Below, one piece after another: positions 8,198 to 16,446 of a stretch of DNA of 64,000 nucleotides. The notes under the pieces are model-generated. The model was not told where the DNA came from. It worked only from the letters and a program-made list of their open reading frames with translations, and made no database searches. Position 1 is the first letter of the stretch, and each line of letters starts with the position of its first letter. Origin of the DNA: Pseudomonadota bacterium. Lineage in GTDB: Bacteria; Pseudomonadota; Alphaproteobacteria; Puniceispirillales; Puniceispirillaceae. A program made the translations under genes and the position numbers. Where the stretch lies: contig JAQCEA010000004.1 of assembly GCA_027620495.1 (NCBI GenBank), forward strand, positions 62,001-126,000, in the 5' to 3' direction.

Positions 8198-9679
8198 ATG
8201 GCCACGCTGCAAGTGCCAAAAACACACTATTCTAAATTGCTTGCCTCATGCGGTATCGCGGCATTGCTGATCAGCGCGGTGGCGGTGGCGTCATTCTATG
8301 GCTATCGGCATAACCGGCTTGGCAACAGCCTATCGGTTGATATCAGCAATACCGCCCAACGGATCAGCCCTTTGTTAAATCGGTCATTGCATAGCGGCCG
8401 GCCGCGTGAGGCCCGCCGGTTGCTGGGCATATTTGCTGGTTTGCCCTATGTACGCTGTGTTGACCTTAATGGCCCAACGGGACGCATTATATCTTGGCCA
8501 GCACCCGGTTGTATTTCAACTGGCAACCAGCAGGTGCTGGCATTTGGCAACGGCCCCGAAGACCGCCAACTTGTGGTGCATATCAATGACCATATTTTGC
8601 GGCGCGATCTATTTTTTGAAACCAGCTTATTTGGTGGTGTTCTGGGCATCGTCATGATTTTGATGTTCGTCAGTCTGACCGCATCATTTCGTCATATTGT
8701 TTTGGTGCCGCTTGATGCATTAAAGTCTGCCATGCATGCATCACGCCCGGAACGCCCGGTGCGGGAAAAATTTATCCGCCATGATGAAATTGGTGATCTT
8801 GTGACGGTTTATAATAAACTTGCCGCAACATCACAATATTATATGCGACAGCTCGATCAATCACGGCGCAGCCTGCAAGAACGTGAAGCGCTGTTACAAG
8901 ACAGTAACCGCTATTTGAATGAATCGGTGCAATATGCGTCAACCATACAACGCGCGTTATTGTCTGACCGAAAAACCATTGCCGAAAAACTGGGAAAAAC
9001 GGCGGTGATCTGGCAACCAAAGGATTTTGTTGGCGGCGATTTTTACTGTTTCGGCCAAATCGCGAAACAGGATTTTTTAATATTTTTTGACTGTACCGGA
9101 CATGGAGTGCCGGGGGCGTTGATGACGTTAATTTTGGTGTCGGAAATTGAAAAAATATCAATTGCCGCCAACGCCCCTGTATCGACAGCTGATTTGTTGC
9201 AAACGATTCATATCGGGGTGTGTCGTTCGCTTGGGCTGACCGATTTATCGGCACCTGGCGGCGATGGTCTTGATTGTGCGGTGATCCGGTTTTCTGTTGA
9301 TCGGTCTAACGCGCAATTTTCCTGGGCATCTATGGATCTTCATATTGTGCCAGAGGCTGGGAATTCTTGGCGGTTACGCGGCCAGCGTGTCAGCCTTGGT
9401 TATCAGCTTGGTTCGGATTTGCCGCTATTTGAAACGCACCACGCGCCAATTGAAAAAAACAGCTTTGTGATTGCCAGCGATGGTCTTGTGACACAAGTTG
9501 GTGACACCAGTCGGCGTGCTTTTGGCAGCTGCTGGTTTGTTGCCACATTGGATGATGTTACCGGCAATGATCCGGCGCATTTGGTGCGCGGTCTGGCACG
9601 TGCGCTCAATAACTGGCAGGGGTCACAGGATCGGCGCGACGATGTGACGGTTCTGGCATTCAATCCAACAATGCCCTAG
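8198..9679 (+). CDS. siaA: SiaA-like membrane HAMP-PP2C serine/threonine phosphatase
   Basis: A 493-residue protein that fits the phosphatase of a partner-switching module. It has TM1 at about 13-35, an extracytoplasmic domain of about 110 residues, TM2 at about 146-168 and a HAMP linker ending near HDEIGDLVTVYNKL. A short coiled coil follows (DQSRRSLQEREALL), then a PP2C/SpoIIE catalytic domain from about 270. Metal-binding motifs are present: FVGGDFY, DCTGHGVPGALM, GGDGLD, ASDGL and DRRDDVTVL. In Pseudomonas SiaA has this architecture and dephosphorylates SiaC. Here siaC- and siaB-like genes lie on the opposite strand just beyond. The symbol is by similarity of architecture and context. Confidence 0.85.
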   Translation: MATLQVPKTHYSKLLASCGIAALLISAVAVASFYGYRHNRLGNSLSVDISNTAQRISPLLNRSLHSGRPREARRLLGIFAGLPYVRCVDLNGPTGRIISWPAPGCISTGNQQVLAFGNGPEDRQLVVHINDHILRRDLFFETSLFGGVLGIVMILMFVSLTASFRHIVLVPLDALKSAMHASRPERPVREKFIRHDEIGDLVTVYNKLAATSQYYMRQLDQSRRSLQEREALLQDSNRYLNESVQYASTIQRALLSDRKTIAEKLGKTAVIWQPKDFVGGDFYCFGQIAKQDFLIFFDCTGHGVPGALMTLILVSEIEKISIAANAPVSTADLLQTIHIGVCRSLGLTDLSAPGGDGLDCAVIRFSVDRSNAQFSWASMDLHIVPEAGNSWRLRGQRVSLGYQLGSDLPLFETHHAPIEKNSFVIASDGLVTQVGDTSRRAFGSCWFVATLDDVTGNDPAHLVRGLARALNNWQGSQDRRDDVTVLAFNPTMP

Positions 9680-9771
9680 CCCGCTTATTCTTCTGATTTA
9701 AATTGGATGAATAATTCTGCATTAAAAATTGTTGTTTCCGGGCTTAATGCCCGTGGGATTGTTGTCGCCCC

Positions 9772-9987
9772 TTACATTGATGATTGCACCCACTGCATGG
9801 CATCTTCATCTGGATATTCCCAGATTTCGAACAATGTCGTTGGATCATCGGTGACATGATAGACCCGGTAGGTGGCATCGACAGCAGTAATGCGTTCGGT
9901 TACCAATTTGGTGGCGTTTAAAAATGAGTCTGCATCTTTGGCGGTTTTAAATTTGCGGTGATAAATGCGGGCAAGTTTGCGGTCCAT
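9772..9987 (-). CDS. small protein, possibly an antibiotic-biosynthesis-monooxygenase-like (dimeric alpha/beta) fold
   Basis: A 71-residue product with a ribosome-binding site (AGAGG about 8 nt upstream of the ATG). The pattern of short strands and a helix, ending TTLFEIWEYPDEDAMQWVQSS, resembles ABM-type or related dimeric ferredoxin-like small proteins, but the match is by eye and weak. It is the last gene of the siaB-siaC-cyclase operon, about 85 bp after the cyclase stop. Function is unknown. Confidence 0.55.
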   Translation of the reverse strand: MDRKLARIYHRKFKTAKDADSFLNATKLVTERITAVDATYRVYHVTDDPTTLFEIWEYPDEDAMQWVQSSM

Positions 9988-10071
9988 GAATGGCCTCTTC
10001 TGCTTGTCAAAACAAAGGGCAATGAGCCAGTTTAGCCAAATAAACAGTGGCGGATAATGGCCCCCTATTGG

Positions 10072-11091
10072 CTATCCATCTGGTGCCTTTGTTTGGGTGT
10101 GATCGGTGATCTGTATGGCATCAAGGGCCGAGGTCAAAAGTCTGGTGATGCGGTCACGATCGGTCACATTTGTGGCGTCAAGATATAGTTTGAAGCCATT
10201 TTCATTGCCGACAATCAGATCACTGGTTTGTGTTGTGTCGGCGTTATCGTGCGGATGATATAATTGCACCTTTCTTTGGCGCCCTTGTAATGTCGTGGCG
10301 ATATAAGGCTGGCAACTGATTCGTTGGCAAATCAATTGATATGTGTCTTCCGACAACAGCACCCCGTCAGCTGGACATAAGGCTTGGATGCGGGCGGCCT
10401 CATTCACCACATTGCCAAGCGCGGTATAATGCAGGCGGTTCTGCGAGCCAATATTGCCAACTGTGCAAAATCCAGTGCTGATGCCGATGCGAATATGCAT
10501 AGGCATGCGGATGCCAGAGGCGGCCCATTCGGAGTGCAATGCGGTTAATCTTTGCTGCATTTCCAGCCCCATCAAGGTGGCGGCACAGGCATCTTCGGCG
10601 CTGCCTTTGCTATCTGGGTCACCAAAAAAAATGACCAGCGCATCACCAATAAACTGGTCCAATGTGCCACCCCAGCGATGACAGATTTTTGTCATTTCGG
10701 TGAAATAGGCATTCATTAATGATGCCAACTGTTCTGGTTCTAGCTGTTCGGCCAGCGCGGTAAATTCAACAATATCTGAAAAAAACAAGGTGAGTTTGGC
10801 GCGTTTTGCCGCTTGCAAATTTTGCGCACGGCCCTCTAACAACCGGTGATAGACGGGTTGCGGCACGAATCTGGACAGATTGTCACAAAGCTGTTCAAGC
10901 GCTGCGTTGCTTGTTGCCAGCTTGGCGGCATTGGCATCTGCCATTTTGACAAGCCGGTTTAATTGGCGGGTCTGCCGTTTGTGCTGTTTTAACAGATGTT
11001 GATAGGCATCGCGCAGGGTGGCCGGGTCCGAACTGCCAGCAAGGATATCATCAAAATTATATGGAAAATGCGGGTTAAGAGAATCAGCCAT
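10072..11091 (-). CDS. class III adenylate/guanylate cyclase, predicted output of the Sia-like switch
   Basis: A 339-residue soluble protein. Residues 1-100 include a coiled-coil stalk (about 28-72) and the linker SRFVPQPVYHRLLEG common in bacterial cyclases. The class III catalytic domain follows. Metal-binding Asp106 (FFSDIVEF) and Asp150 (FIGDALVIFFG) are present, as are Asn230 and Arg234 (NVVNEAAR), which support the transition state. The residue that normally reads the base, Lys in DKFIGD, is Gln146 here, so ATP versus GTP preference is open. The ATG at 11091 overlaps the siaC stop by 8 nt (ATGGCTGA), implying translational coupling. A longer reading starting inside siaC is unlikely. No membrane segment is seen, so input must come from partner proteins. 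Confidence 0.9.
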   Translation of the reverse strand: MADSLNPHFPYNFDDILAGSSDPATLRDAYQHLLKQHKRQTRQLNRLVKMADANAAKLATSNAALEQLCDNLSRFVPQPVYHRLLEGRAQNLQAAKRAKLTLFFSDIVEFTALAEQLEPEQLASLMNAYFTEMTKICHRWGGTLDQFIGDALVIFFGDPDSKGSAEDACAATLMGLEMQQRLTALHSEWAASGIRMPMHIRIGISTGFCTVGNIGSQNRLHYTALGNVVNEAARIQALCPADGVLLSEDTYQLICQRISCQPYIATTLQGRQRKVQLYHPHDNADTTQTSDLIVGNENGFKLYLDATNVTDRDRITRLLTSALDAIQITDHTQTKAPDG

Positions 11092-11473
11092 TTTCAGATA
11101 GTTTGGCAATGGTAATCTGCACATGTTCCAGATCGATGGCCAAATCCTCGGCAAACTCTCGCGTGATATCGTCGTCATCGTCGCAAAACCAGATGATCTG
11201 AATGTTGGCACCGTCTGCTGCCCGTGCATCAAAAAGATCGCATAATTCAGTCAAAGCCCGCGCAGAAGACGAATTGAAATAAATCAGCTTGATTTCAACT
11301 GTGAGGGTGGCACCAGCCTCAGTCAGATAGGTATTTACCGCCTCCATAACCGGCTGACAAAATCTGCTGACATCTTCTGGATAGGATTCGCCATCAAGAA
11401 GCAATTTACCAGCCGCCGGGTCAAATATGATTTCAGGTGTCCGCGCGGTTGCGGCCAATGTCAATTTTTCCAT
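11084..11473 (-). CDS. siaC: SiaC-family (DUF1987) switch protein
   Basis: A 129-residue protein matching the SiaC/DUF1987 family: the N-terminal segment TARTPEIIFDPAAGKLLLDGESYPED and the central YFNSSSARAL are typical. In Pseudomonas, SiaC is phosphorylated by SiaB on Thr68 and dephosphorylated by SiaA, and the unphosphorylated form activates the diguanylate cyclase SiaD. Here residues 68-70 are Ser-Ser-Ser in that place, so a serine would take the phosphate. The acidic run DDDDD near residue 100 is notable. It lies between siaB (12-bp gap) and the cyclase (8-nt overlap), which points to the cyclase as its target (inference). Confidence 0.88.
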   Translation of the reverse strand: MEKLTLAATARTPEIIFDPAAGKLLLDGESYPEDVSRFCQPVMEAVNTYLTEAGATLTVEIKLIYFNSSSARALTELCDLFDARAADGANIQIIWFCDDDDDITREFAEDLAIDLEHVQITIAKLSENG

Positions 11474-11485
11474 GATGACAGCCTC

Positions 11486-12040
11486 CTAAACGCCTGCCTT
11501 GATCATGATAAAGCAGCAATCCTCGCCGGTGTCTTTGATGGCACATTGCAAGGGTGTTGATGATCGGCGGGCGATTTCAATCAACCCAATCGAGGCGCCT
11601 TTGCTTGCGTTATCTGGTGGCTGCCTCAATCGCTCATAATAAATCTGCCGCAATTCCTCGGCAGACTTAGTATTGAGAAAATTCACTTTTTCCTGCAAGG
11701 CATTGGCTTCGTCATTTGTCACATAATTGCCGGTGAGCAGATTAATCTGCTGGCCATTTTGCGCGACCAGCACAAGGCCAACAGGTTTTTGCGCTGGCAT
11801 AGACAGGCTGGGCTGCGGCCCTTCATGTCCATAGCGAATGACGTTCTGCATCAATTCAACAAACACTGAAAACAGGTTTCTGACTTGATTTCTGTCATGT
11901 GATTTGACCAACAATTGTTGACGCAAGGTATCGCCAATGGCTTGCAAGATGTCTTCGGTAACATAACCGCTATAGGTCAGGACAAAATCATCTTCAATCA
12001 GCAGGCTGGCAAAATGGTGAAACCTGTCAAATTCCATCAT
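11486..12040 (-). CDS. siaB: SiaB-like GHKL-fold protein kinase
   Basis: A 184-residue protein of the SiaB family, a histidine-kinase-like ATPase fold that phosphorylates SiaC. An N-box is visible at FVELMQNVIRYGHEG (about 58-72), and a glycine-containing ATP-lid segment at SKGASIGLIEIARR (about 148-161). No sensor, transmembrane or dimerisation domain is present, as expected for a partner-switch kinase. AGGG precedes the first of two adjacent ATGs at 12040. It is the first gene of the leftward operon siaB-siaC-cyclase. The 187 bp to the divergent acuI would hold its promoter. Confidence 0.85.
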   Translation of the reverse strand: MMEFDRFHHFASLLIEDDFVLTYSGYVTEDILQAIGDTLRQQLLVKSHDRNQVRNLFSVFVELMQNVIRYGHEGPQPSLSMPAQKPVGLVLVAQNGQQINLLTGNYVTNDEANALQEKVNFLNTKSAEELRQIYYERLRQPPDNASKGASIGLIEIARRSSTPLQCAIKDTGEDCCFIMIKAGV

Positions 12041-12227
12041 ACGAGGCCCTACGTTACCAAACAGGCCGCAAGAGTGTGGCTAATTAAGACTTTTCTCAAA
12101 TAGCTTTTTCATCTGAAAGTTGGCATAGCGCAGGATAGGGAGAGGGTGGCCATTTCAGAAATATGCTGAATAGAGGCGGTAAAAGTGATAGGCATATGAA
12201 TAGCGATTTTTTACAGGATAAAGCCAG

Positions 12228-13226
12228 ATGTCAGAATGCAAAGCTTTGATGGTCAACCGCGGTGAAGATAAATCGATCAGCCACCAGATCGAGACAATAA
12301 AGATTGATGATTTGCCGGCTGATGGCGATGTGCTTGTGGCGGTTGAATATTCAACAGTGAATTATAAAGACGGTTTGTGCCTTGGCGGCAAAGGGGGGCT
12401 GGTGCGCACCTATCCGCATATTCCGGGCATTGATTTTGCTGGCGAAGTGGTTGAGAGCAAAGACCCGCGTTATGCCCCTGGTGACAAGGTTGTTTTGACC
12501 GGATGGCGCGTTGGTGAAATATGGTGGGGCGGCTATGCGCAATATGCCCGGATCAAGGCAGATTGGCTGGTGCCGTTGCCAGATGGGCTAAATTGCCAAC
12601 AGGCGATGGCGATTGGCACCGCTGGCATCACGGCGATGCTGTCGGTGCTGGCGCTAGAACGTCATGGCGTTGCTGTTGAGGACGGCCCGATTTTGGTGAC
12701 TGGTGCTGGCGGTGGTGTTGGGTCAGTGGCAACAGCTTTGCTGGCGGCGGCCGGATTTGAGGTGGCAGCTGTCACCGGGCGCCCAGATGTGGCCGCGTAT
12801 CTGCAAACACTTGGGGCCGCCACTGTGATTGACCGAAATAGGTTAATGGATGGCGACAGCAAGCCGCTGATGTCTGAACAATGGGCTGGCTGTATCGATT
12901 CGGTTGGCAGCCAGATGCTGGCACGGGTATTGAGCCAGATGAAATATAATGCGGCGGTTGCCGCGGTTGGGCTGGCTGGCGGGGCTGATCTGCCAACAAC
13001 AGTGATCCCGTTTATTATTCGCGGCGTTGCCTTGCTTGGCATTGATTCGGTGATGTGTCCGTTTGATCGACGGGTAGAGGCCTGGAACAGGCTGGCCACA
13101 GACCTGCCAAAACCGGCATTAGATGCGGCAACATCCGTGATCGGACTGTCTGATGTGCCAGCGGCTGGTGCTGATATTTTGGCTGGCCGGGTGCGCGGGC
13201 GTTTGGTTGTTGATCTGAATCGATAA
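12228..13226 (+). CDS. acuI: acrylyl-CoA reductase (NADPH), AcuI/YhdH type
   Basis: A 332-residue medium-chain dehydrogenase/reductase of the zinc-free quinone-oxidoreductase type. The stretch VVLTGWRVGEIWWGGYAQYARIKADWLVPLP is characteristic of AcuI/YhdH, as is the NADPH-binding motif VTGAGGGVGSVA. AcuI reduces the toxic acrylyl-CoA to propionyl-CoA and is widespread in marine bacteria that degrade DMSP. AGGA lies 9 nt before the ATG. No DMSP lyase or demethylase is adjacent, so a general acrylyl-CoA detoxification role is equally possible. Methylmalonyl-CoA mutase, which would take the product further, is at 37517-41385. Confidence 0.9.
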   Translation: MSECKALMVNRGEDKSISHQIETIKIDDLPADGDVLVAVEYSTVNYKDGLCLGGKGGLVRTYPHIPGIDFAGEVVESKDPRYAPGDKVVLTGWRVGEIWWGGYAQYARIKADWLVPLPDGLNCQQAMAIGTAGITAMLSVLALERHGVAVEDGPILVTGAGGGVGSVATALLAAAGFEVAAVTGRPDVAAYLQTLGAATVIDRNRLMDGDSKPLMSEQWAGCIDSVGSQMLARVLSQMKYNAAVAAVGLAGGADLPTTVIPFIIRGVALLGIDSVMCPFDRRVEAWNRLATDLPKPALDAATSVIGLSDVPAAGADILAGRVRGRLVVDLNR

Positions 13227-13254
13227 TAAAGCCGCTCGGCCAAAAATGGCACCC

Positions 13255-13285
13255 CAGCCTTTATCAACCGCAGCCTTTATCATTG
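13255..13285. repeat. 16-bp direct repeat, two copies
   Basis: CAGCCTTTATCAACCG is followed directly by CAGCCTTTATCATTG, in the 67-bp gap between the convergent acuI and hpt genes. It is a short tandem duplication of the same scale as the other arrays in the window. Confidence 0.6.
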
Positions 13286-13293
13286 GCAAGAGA

Positions 13294-13884
13294 CTAGCTG
13301 GTGGTTTTGACCACGCCAATATGCGGCAGGTTACGGCCCTGCTGGGCATAATCAATGCCATAGCCGATCACAAAATCATCTGGGATATCAAATCCAACCC
13401 AATCAACCTCGACATCAATTTCACGGCGTGATTGTTTGTTCAACAAAGTGCAAACAGACAGGCTTTTTGGCGCGCGGGTCAACAGGATTTGTTTGACCTG
13501 AGATAATGTATGGCCAGTGTCGACAATGTCTTCGACCAGCAATACGTCACGGTTTTTTATCGGCGTTTCCAGATCCTGAATGATGCGTACCTGACGCGAT
13601 GATTCAGTGTTGTTGCCATAAGAGGACACCGTCATAAAATCGACTTCCACCGGCAAGGCCATGCGGCGCACAAGATCAGCAATGAAAATAAATGAACCTC
13701 TTAACAGCCCGACAACAACAAGCTGTTCGGTGCCTTTAAAGTGATCCGTGATGATGCGTGCAAGCTGGTTTGTGCGGGCGGCAATTTCTGCATCGGTAAT
13801 CAGAATATCGATATCTTGCTGGTTTGATAATACGGTCATTGGCTTTGGCGCTTTCTGCCCTGACAAGTAACTGAAATTGATCAT
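13294..13884 (-). CDS. hpt: hypoxanthine phosphoribosyltransferase
   Basis: A 196-residue purine-salvage enzyme that transfers phosphoribose from PRPP to hypoxanthine or guanine. The PRPP loop is clear (LLVEDIVDTGHTL), as are the flexible-loop segment TVSSYGNNTESS, GLLRGSFIFIADL near the N-terminus and the C-terminal base-binding part WVGFDIPDDFVIGYGIDY. Typical members are about 180 residues, so translation may start at the internal ATG at 13839 (MTVLSNQQ). Neither ATG has a strong ribosome-binding site. Confidence 0.93.
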   Translation of the reverse strand: MINFSYLSGQKAPKPMTVLSNQQDIDILITDAEIAARTNQLARIITDHFKGTEQLVVVGLLRGSFIFIADLVRRMALPVEVDFMTVSSYGNNTESSRQVRIIQDLETPIKNRDVLLVEDIVDTGHTLSQVKQILLTRAPKSLSVCTLLNKQSRREIDVEVDWVGFDIPDDFVIGYGIDYAQQGRNLPHIGVVKTTS

Positions 13885-14016
13885 AGACCCTGTGACGACG
13901 ATTCAGTATAAACAGGCGGCGCCAAATGGCTAGGCGCAATCGGTGCAAAAAGCACAACAATATGATAATGGCGCGACAAAGGACGTCATTCTGGCCAGCT
14001 GGAAAAAGAGGATCAT

Positions 14017-14889
14017 ATGGCGAAAATTGCGTTTCTGGGATTGGGTGTGATGGGATTTCCAATGGCTGGGCATATTGCCGCGGCTGGCCATGATGTCACG
14101 GTCTATAACCGCACCTCTGCCAAAGCCGAGGCATGGGCCGCCCAACATGGCGGGGGGCATGCTGCGACCCCGGCAGCTGCCGTGACGGATGCTGATTTTG
14201 TATTTTGCTGTGTTGGTGATGACCCTGATGTGCTGGCGGTGGCGCTTGGCGATGAGGGGGCGATCCCGGCAATGAAACCGGGGGCTGTCTTTATTGATAA
14301 CAGCACCGTATCAGCCGATGTGGCGCGCCAGCTTTATACAGCCGGGCAAGAATATGGTGTGATGACACTTGATGCGCCTGTATCTGGTGGGCAGGCTGGT
14401 GCCGAAAATGGTAAATTAACAGTTATGGTTGGCGGCGATGACGCCGCCTTTGCCACGGCCTTGCCGGTGATGCAATGCTATGGCGCACGGGTGGTTCATA
14501 TGGGGGCCGCTGGACAGGGCCAACAGGCCAAAATGGTCAATCAAATCTGTATTGCCGGGCTGGTACAAAGCCTGTCTGAAGGATTGAATTTTGCCATAGA
14601 GGCCGGTCTTGATACTGACAAGCTTTTAGAAGCCATTTCAGGTGGCGCCGCGCAATCATGGCAAATGGTCAACCGCGGCCATACCATGGTCAAAGGTGAA
14701 TTTGATTTTGGCTTTGCGGTTGATTGGATGCGCAAAGATTTGCGGATTTGTATTGAAGAGGCAAAACGCAATGGGGCGCCGCTACCGTTAACCGAAATTG
14801 TCGCTGGTTATTATGCGGAATTAAGTGCGAATGGGCATGGCCGCAACGACACGTCAAGCCTGATCCGGCGTTTGACAAAAGCGCGCTAA
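14017..14889 (+). CDS. 3-hydroxyisobutyrate/tartronate-semialdehyde-type dehydrogenase
   Basis: A 290-residue beta-hydroxyacid dehydrogenase of the usual length. Motifs are the dinucleotide-binding FLGLGVMGFPMAGH, the substrate signature LDAPVSGGQAGAENGKL, the catalytic Lys in AKMVNQICIAG and a C-terminal helical domain with DFGFAVDWMRKDL. AGAGGA lies 5 nt before the ATG. The family includes HIBADH (valine breakdown), tartronate semialdehyde reductase and succinic-semialdehyde-reducing members. The neighbouring convergent succinate-semialdehyde dehydrogenase makes a C4-semialdehyde role conceivable, but this is not shown. Confidence 0.87.
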   Translation: MAKIAFLGLGVMGFPMAGHIAAAGHDVTVYNRTSAKAEAWAAQHGGGHAATPAAAVTDADFVFCCVGDDPDVLAVALGDEGAIPAMKPGAVFIDNSTVSADVARQLYTAGQEYGVMTLDAPVSGGQAGAENGKLTVMVGGDDAAFATALPVMQCYGARVVHMGAAGQGQQAKMVNQICIAGLVQSLSEGLNFAIEAGLDTDKLLEAISGGAAQSWQMVNRGHTMVKGEFDFGFAVDWMRKDLRICIEEAKRNGAPLPLTEIVAGYYAELSANGHGRNDTSSLIRRLTKAR

Positions 14890-14930
14890 GGCCGTTCATT
14901 TAAAAATGTTCTACAATTAACGACCAATAA

Positions 14931-14960
14931 AAAAGGCGTGGCCAATAACCACGCCATTTT
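14931..14960. terminator. bidirectional Rho-independent terminator
   Basis: GGCGTGG at 14935-14941 pairs with CCACGCC at 14949-14955. It is flanked by AAAA on the left and ATTTTATTT on the right, so it can stop transcription in both directions. It lies between the tails of the convergent genes at 14017 and 14995. Confidence 0.82.
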
Positions 14961-14994
14961 ATTTATTACAGCTTTGGCATATTTGCGGTACGGC

Positions 14995-16446
14995 CTAGAT
15001 GCCGATACAGACAAATTTAATTTCCAGAAATTCATCAATGCCGTATTTTGACCCTTCACGGCCAAGACCTGAATTTTTCACCCCGCCAAACGGCCCTACC
15101 TCAGATGAAAAGATGCCAGTATTGGCGGCGACGATTCCATATTCAAGCGCTTCACTGACTCGGAAAAGCCGTGCCGCATTTTCGGTGAATAAATAAGCGG
15201 CCAGCCCGAATTCGGTGTCATTTGCCGCCTCTATGGCTTCAGCTTCATCACAAAAGCGGAATAGCCCAGCAACAGGCCCAAATGTTTCTTCGCGGAACAT
15301 ACGCATTTTTGGTGTCATTCCGGTCAGCACGGTTGGTTCAAAAAATGTCCCGCCAAGGCTGTGCGGCTTGCCGCCAGCCATCACATTGGCACCATTGGCA
15401 ATCGCGTCTTCGACATGGCTACAAACTTTGTCAAACCCCTGCTGATCAATCAGTGGGCCTTGTTCAACGCCTTCTTTGGTGCCGGCCCCAACTGTCATGC
15501 TGGCGGCTTTTTCGGCAAGCCGCTTGGCAAAGGCATCATAAATGCCATCCTGAACAAAAATACGGTTTGCACAAACACATGTCTGACCAGCATTGCGGAA
15601 TTTAGACAGCATGGCCCCTTCGACAGCGACATCAAGATTGGCATCATCAAATACCAACAACGGCGCGTTGCCGCCCAATTCAAGGCTCATTTTCTTGACC
15701 GTATTGGCACTTTGACGCATCAAAATCCGGCCCACCTCGGTCGATCCGGTAAAGGTCATTTTACGGATACGGCAATCAGAACATAACGCCTGACCAATGG
15801 CTGGGGCATCCATGCCGGTGACAATATTCATTACCCCGGCTGGAATGCCAGCACGTGTGGCAAGTTCTGCTAGTGCCAGCGCTGATAGCGGTGTTTGTTC
15901 TGCAGGCTTTAGCACACAGGCACAGCCAGCGGCGATGCCGGGGGCCACCTTACGGGTGATCATGGCAATCGGAAAATTCCACGGTGTGATGGCACCAAAT
16001 ACACCGATAGGTTGTTTAAAGGTTAAGAGCCTTTTGTCGGCTTGGGGGCTTTCCAAAACATCGCCGCAAATACGCCGGGCTTCTTCGCCAAACCAGTCAA
16101 CAAAGCTGGCACCATAGGCAATTTCACCTTTGGCCTCGGCAAGTGGCTTGCCCATTTCAGTGGTTAGAATCAGCGCCAGATCATCGGTGTTTTCAATAAT
16201 CAAATCATACCAGCGCCGCAAAATCATGGCGCGCGTTTTCGCTGGTGTGGCGGCCCACGCCTTTTGTGCTGGTACCGCCGCATCAATGGCGCGGGTGACA
16301 TCTGCCGCACCCAAATCAGCCACTTCGGCAATTAATGAACCATCAGCGGGGTTATGAACGGCAAAACTGCGCCCGTCAGCGGCGCCGACCCATTCGCCAT
16401 TAATATAGGACTGGGTGCGTAGCAAGGATGCGTCTTTTAACTTCAT
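14995..16446 (-). CDS. gabD: succinate-semialdehyde dehydrogenase-like aldehyde dehydrogenase
   Basis: A 483-residue aldehyde dehydrogenase closest in pattern to NAD(P)-dependent succinate/glutarate-semialdehyde dehydrogenases (GabD). Visible features are the N-terminal YINGEWVGAADGRSF, the Asn-containing FGAITPWNFPIAMITRK, the coenzyme loop FTGSTEVGR, the glutamate motif LELGGNAPLLVF, the catalytic cysteine in GQTCVCANR and the C-terminal GGVKNSGLGREGSKYG. It would feed 4-aminobutyrate-derived semialdehyde into the TCA cycle as succinate. GGGAG lies about 9 nt before the ATG. A mobile or regulatory partner is not seen. Confidence 0.85.
   Translation of the reverse strand: MKLKDASLLRTQSYINGEWVGAADGRSFAVHNPADGSLIAEVADLGAADVTRAIDAAVPAQKAWAATPAKTRAMILRRWYDLIIENTDDLALILTTEMGKPLAEAKGEIAYGASFVDWFGEEARRICGDVLESPQADKRLLTFKQPIGVFGAITPWNFPIAMITRKVAPGIAAGCACVLKPAEQTPLSALALAELATRAGIPAGVMNIVTGMDAPAIGQALCSDCRIRKMTFTGSTEVGRILMRQSANTVKKMSLELGGNAPLLVFDDANLDVAVEGAMLSKFRNAGQTCVCANRIFVQDGIYDAFAKRLAEKAASMTVGAGTKEGVEQGPLIDQQGFDKVCSHVEDAIANGANVMAGGKPHSLGGTFFEPTVLTGMTPKMRMFREETFGPVAGLFRFCDEAEAIEAANDTEFGLAAYLFTENAARLFRVSEALEYGIVAANTGIFSSEVGPFGGVKNSGLGREGSKYGIDEFLEIKFVCIGI

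Noticed and set aside
11091-11232. 47-residue N-terminal extension of the cyclase
   Set aside because: It lies in siaC in another frame. The internal ATG at 11091 overlaps the siaC stop in the usual coupled way and starts a sensible protein.
12662-13267. 201-residue antisense frame inside acuI
   Set aside because: Shadow of the acuI codon pattern, rich in Pro/Ser/Thr with no family features.
14999-16117. Plus-strand frames over gabD
   Set aside because: They are antisense to a clear aldehyde dehydrogenase and carry no start signals.
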